Positions 60,022 through 64,000 of a stretch of DNA of 64,000 nt are shown one piece after another. Both the position numbers and the translations under genes were made by a program. Position 1 is the first letter of the stretch, and the number at the start of each line of letters is the position of its first letter. The DNA comes from Alitta virens (Eukaryota; Annelida; Polychaeta; Phyllodocida; Nereididae): NCBI GenBank assembly GCA_932294295.1, contig OW028578.1, positions 41,618,537 through 41,682,536 of the forward strand. The letters run 5' to 3'. The notes beneath the pieces were generated by a model. That model was not told where the DNA came from. It made no database searches and saw only the letters and a program-made list of their open reading frames with translations.

Positions 60022-61295
60022 GGGGAGGGGTGACTTGACATTGCATCTAATGTATGTACTAATATGACCCACCATCTTTTGACTTTGTGAAAAGATATGT
60101 GACATGGGCCTAATTGCTAATGCCTTGTCAAAATGACTATGTTTACAATTTGCATTTTATTTAGTTAATTCCTATGATTTCCTCCATATTAAAACCATTG
60201 TTAATTGTAAATTTACCACAGAATTGTTGTCATAATAAAATGTTTGGTAATACTCAGCCATGTAAACACATGACCCAAACTGAATGTAAATGCAAATCTG
60301 TTCATGCAAACGTTTTATAATTCATTTATTTATTCATCACCAGTTGGCATTGTGTATTAACTTTTGTCCATAATACTTGTAATAGTAGGCCTAATATACC
60401 CAATAGGCTTTTGCCAACCACTTAAACAGTGAGAGAGCACTATCGGATGTCCGGTTGACCTATTATGTAACACCCGTGCACCCCACAGATAACATTCACA
60501 TCCCCCAATTGCCTTGAATTTCCTGGGAGATAAAATTCAACATCCTGATTTTGGTTTTTGGGAAACATTACGAAAATTGTGCATTTCGTGTTAGCCTTTC
60601 ATTTTGATAAGTCATGTTCCTGTGGGCACCAAATTAACGGTACATTATCCAGCTGTTTTAGTGTCTTATTTTCAGGTGAGTTCAATGATTATTTCTATGG
60701 TAATTGAAAAGTATCTTATTATAAGACAAATTTGAATTCCCATTAGTATTTCAAGTACAAATAAAAATTCTTGTTATTTATAACTTTTTACGCTAAAAAA
60801 CTAAAGGAAACAATTACATTTTGGCTTGGTAAAGTCAGTTTTTCACACCATTGTTCATGAAAGTGCCATTCGCAGTGTACATTTGAAATTGATTGAATAC
60901 AGAGAATTTAGGTCCCTATTCACAAAAATACCATTTCTGCAACATATAACAAGCGTAAAGTGATGTGGTAAGGAAAACTTGACCACATATATTGAAATGA
61001 AGTGATATATTAACAGAACAATAAGCATATCATATATCTTAATAATTGTCTAAAAAACAAATTTGTTACTTTTAGAGAGCACAGTATATACACATGATGG
61101 CCTTAATGATTTTAAAGGGCACTTAGATATTTTATATTTACATGGCATTTTCACATTTTGTTCAGGACCAGTTTATAAAAGAGCACTTTGTCTGAATGAA
61201 TATGCGTAATATTAAATAATAATCTGTGGCAAAAAGCATCTTATGATTTCCTTTTTTCCAGCTAGCTTATTTTGTCTTTTTCAGTTTATCTAAAT

Positions 61296-64000
61296 ATGAA
61301 GCAGAATTCTATTCTGAATATAATCATTTATTCAGTCCTCATGATTTGCATGGGCATCCCTGCTTCAGCAGCATCAAGACATTGTCAAGGAAATGAGTTG
61401 AAAGGAAGATACATGTGCAAGTGAGTAGAGCCAGACCATCTCACAATATTAGAATTCAATTCTATGTCTCTATGCTACTGGGTCTGAAGCATATATGACC
61501 ACATTGACCAGCTGCCAGAAACAGACATAATGATTTAGATGATAAGGCTTGGAGCCAACAGCATGTTACACATTTATCCCATGGGTGGGTTCTTTTACTT
61601 GCCTCAGCATAGACACCGAGTACAAGGCACCTCTAAGTTAACATCTCATGCAATCGACATCCATGCAGCTGGGATGTATCTCATGAAGGGTGCCTGGGCC
61701 AGGTGATCAAACCTGGAACCTTCAGCAGAGCTGGCCAATGTGGAATTAGCAGATGTCTTAACTACTAGGCCGTCCAGCTGCAATTAGTATAAAGACCACC
61801 AAATGTTTGGATCAAAGTGAATGTTAAACTGGATTTTAATTTTTCAATTAGAAAACTTTACAATTAAGACCAGTAAAATTTCCACCAAGTGTGGTCTGGT
61901 AAATTTCATAAGTTAAACTGACTTTTAACATTTATTTGTCAAACTTTTACCTTAGCCAATACCAACGAAGGCTGACTAACTGTTACGATGACTGACATAT
62001 TAGTTTAATTACCAGCGCTTCTTTTCATCTACTTTTAGATGGTGAAAAATATTGACATTGTCGACATCACTGCTCCACAATTTTTCTTTATCCACTGCTA
62101 TATGCATTAACTTTTAAATGAAGTTATAAAGTCACTTTTCAGCAATCAGAACACCATGAAGTTATATCTGAAATTAGAAAACTATTAAGTTATTAAACTA
62201 TTGCAACACTTTCTTTAACTTTATTTGCAGCTGCCATGAAGGAAATATCATAGACTCAATAACAAGTACCTTTGACAGAAACACTGATGACAGAGTGTGG
62301 AATATTAGTTGTTCAGCGAAAAGTCTTTATGTTGCAAAATCACAAATTTGCGAGGACTTGACAACAAAATGGACAGAGTACAAATCAAACTTCGATCTGA
62401 CCTTCAAGAGTCATGCATATGCTTGTCTCTTCAAGCATGGAGTTTTGACAGGATGGGAGAGTGAATACAATTCAAGAATGAAGGACAGGAGGTACAGGTT
62501 TACATACACCATTCCACATATGTGGGGAGTTGTGATCGAAAATTGCCGAGATCGAAAGATCAGTTCATTCGAAACCCAAGGTCATTTTGCAGTTTCTGAA
62601 GGTCAAGTGGTTCATGGAATTAAGAGTGTTTTCAACAGCAAATACAGTGACAGGGAGTGGCATTTAAATGTGTGCAAGATAACCAGGGAATGTGATATCA
62701 TCAAGGATATAACATTTTCGAAATTTGACAAACCGGACGAGATTCTTAGCTATGCGGAAATTACTAGAGAATCCCAAGTCACGGATGCAACTGGACACAC
62801 AGGTGACATTGAAACGGAACTGACATTATCGTCTGAAACAAGCAAAAGTTTAACTGAAACGCAGAGATTTGAATCAACTTCACAATCTTCAGTATCCAAC
62901 ACTGCTTCAGTATCGGTCTCAGCAACAATTGAAGTTCCTTTTGTCGTGATGCAAGTGGAGGGAGGGTATGAGTTCCGCTCCGAGCGAATGACCTCCAAAA
63001 CGTGGTCAAGGGAGACAACTACTGAATACACAGAGACGAATGGAAAAGAAATGGAGTGGCAGTACACCTGTAATGCAGGGACAAAGTGTGAAGCTATAGT
63101 GTCCATTTACCAAGCTGTTGTCAAGGTGCCTTATACTATGAAAGTTGGTAGTTCAAACTCAATGGAAATGTGCATCGAAAAAGGTGTTTATGAACGAGTC
63201 CAGACCTTCACTAAATTTCATGTGACATCTACTGTTCCAACAACAACAACTTCATCAACACTGAAAACCACTCAAACAACAATAAAACAGACCACTGTAC
63301 ATCGAACACCAAGCTCCACAACACTGACTACTACTACAGCCCCTACTAGAACAGCAATGACAACGAAGACCACAACGACAATGGCTTCGACGACTCCATC
63401 TGATCCCCAAACGCATCAGGCACCATTAGCCTTAAAAGCAAATGAAAAGGTGTCCAAATCGCCATCATCCAATTCAACACAAATGAATGAACAACCATTC
63501 GATTCAAACCGAATGTCGCCAACGACAGTATCCTTCAACAACTTTACATATGGTGAAGAAAAGAATCGATATAACTCATTATTTGGAATGGAAAATTCAA
63601 CAGATATCACACAGACTAATCTGGACCTTGATGTGCCCAAAAATAGTGTGGGTGCCTCAGGTGATGATTTGAAAGATGACAAAACGGATGCAGATAGTGA
63701 ACATCCCCTGGTGGAAAACCAAGCAGTTAGCCCTCTAGTGGATAATAAGAATAATACGAGCAAAACACAAAATGGTGAAGAAAACAGAAAGAAACCTAAG
63801 TCGTTAACTGATGAGGAGAACCTTACCACTAAAGGAGGCATTAACCTAGGTACTTTGCTATCAGGAAATGGCGGCTCTGTCCTTAAAGAAATCTCAAAAC
63901 CAGAACCAGGAAACCACAAAGTAGATTGTAAAGAGGATGAAATTTTGCCATCATTATGTCAGAAGATTTATGGATGTGTCAATGGTGTGCCAGCTGCTGC
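61296..64000 (+). CDS. Secreted dermatopontin-like / aerolysin-like protein with Thr-rich tail (partial, runs off the right edge)
   Basis: Exon 1 is 61296-61420 (ATG at 61296, donor GTGAGT) and exon 2 begins 62231 after a TTTGCAG acceptor and stays open to the window end; at least about 631 residues. Residues 1 to about 28 are a signal peptide. Residues about 60-195 resemble dermatopontin: DDRVW, KDRRYRF and SDREWHLNVC blocks with spaced cysteines. Residues about 214-355 are Ser/Thr-rich with alternating polar and hydrophobic strands, typical of the membrane-insertion region of aerolysin/ETX-MTX2-type pore-formers. Residues about 376-434 are very Thr-rich, followed by an acidic, Asn-rich region. 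The pore-forming role is inferred. A possible 3' acceptor just before the ATG (CTTTTTCAG, 61275-61283) suggests a 5' untranslated exon upstream. Confidence 0.75.
61598..61782 (-). mobile_element. tRNA-derived SINE family S3, in intron 1 of the plus-strand gene
   Basis: On the minus strand GGCCTAGTAGTTAAGACATC is an A-box-like start and AGGTTTGATCACC is a B-box-like element about 50 bases later, with AGCTCTGCTGAAGG between. These are tRNA promoter features. The body continues to about 61598. Confidence 0.68.

Larger units (their letters stand above)
59373..61295. other. Intergenic region between two divergent genes
   Basis: About 1.9 kb separate the two start codons. It contains the 5' leader and TATA/CCAAT promoter of the minus-strand gene (59373-59523), a 42-bp tandem duplication (59938-60021), and AT-rich sequence. 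I see no convincing TATA box for the plus-strand gene near its ATG and no open reading frame of note. Confidence 0.6.

Noticed and set aside
63416..63919. Minus-strand 167-residue frame opposite the Thr-rich tail of the plus-strand gene
   Set aside because: The plus strand has a continuous frame with recognisable domains; the minus frame is its shadow with biased composition.

Overview
The window is metazoan nuclear DNA: AT-rich, with split genes bounded by GT-AG introns, tRNA-derived SINEs, LINE remnants, MITEs and minisatellites. The domain set (EMI, VWD-C8-TIL, LDLa, C-terminal cystine knot) and the frequent TAGGCCTA palindrome suggest a marine invertebrate, perhaps an echinoderm or hemichordate. 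That placement is inference; no marker gene proves it.

Layout. Almost the whole window (5-59372, minus strand) is one giant gene that I can trace from start codon to stop codon. Splicing 87 exons by hand gives a coding length of 21,084 nt (7,027 residues plus stop), with codon phase agreeing at every junction. It encodes a secreted, SCO-spondin/gel-forming-mucin-like protein: signal peptide, EMI-like domain, EGF-like domain, a Cys-rich TB-like module, three VWD-C8-TIL assemblies, two LDLa modules, a Thr-rich region with 26 tandem copies of a domain I do not recognise, and a CTCK knot at the C terminus. A TATA box and CCAAT box lie just upstream of exon 1.

The most striking part is 1.4-31.9 kb. 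A genomic tandem array of about 1.18-kb units repeats exons and introns together. Each unit has a 154-bp exon A and a 467-bp exon B. Exon B encodes a Thr/Pro/Ala-rich linker followed by the first part of the unknown domain, and the next exon A completes that domain. Central units are nearly identical and fall into alternating subtypes, edge units are more divergent, and the three units at the 3' end are old and shortened. All units keep open frames and splice sites. This looks like a protein whose length is changed by unequal crossing-over.

Head to head with it, beginning at 61296 on the plus strand and running off the right edge, is a second secreted-protein gene. It has a signal peptide, a dermatopontin-like domain, an aerolysin-like pore-forming module and a long Thr-rich tail. 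The 1.9 kb between the two start codons holds the minus-strand promoter and a short tandem duplication.

Introns of the giant gene carry three SINE families (one in the plus-strand gene), a five-copy MITE family, a hAT-like MITE, a TTAA-flanked element, two LINE fragments (one with a target-site duplication), a three-copy unclassified element, 31-bp and 42-bp minisatellites, a pentanucleotide repeat and homopolymer G and C tracts. I found no tRNA or rRNA genes, CRISPR arrays or intact transposases.
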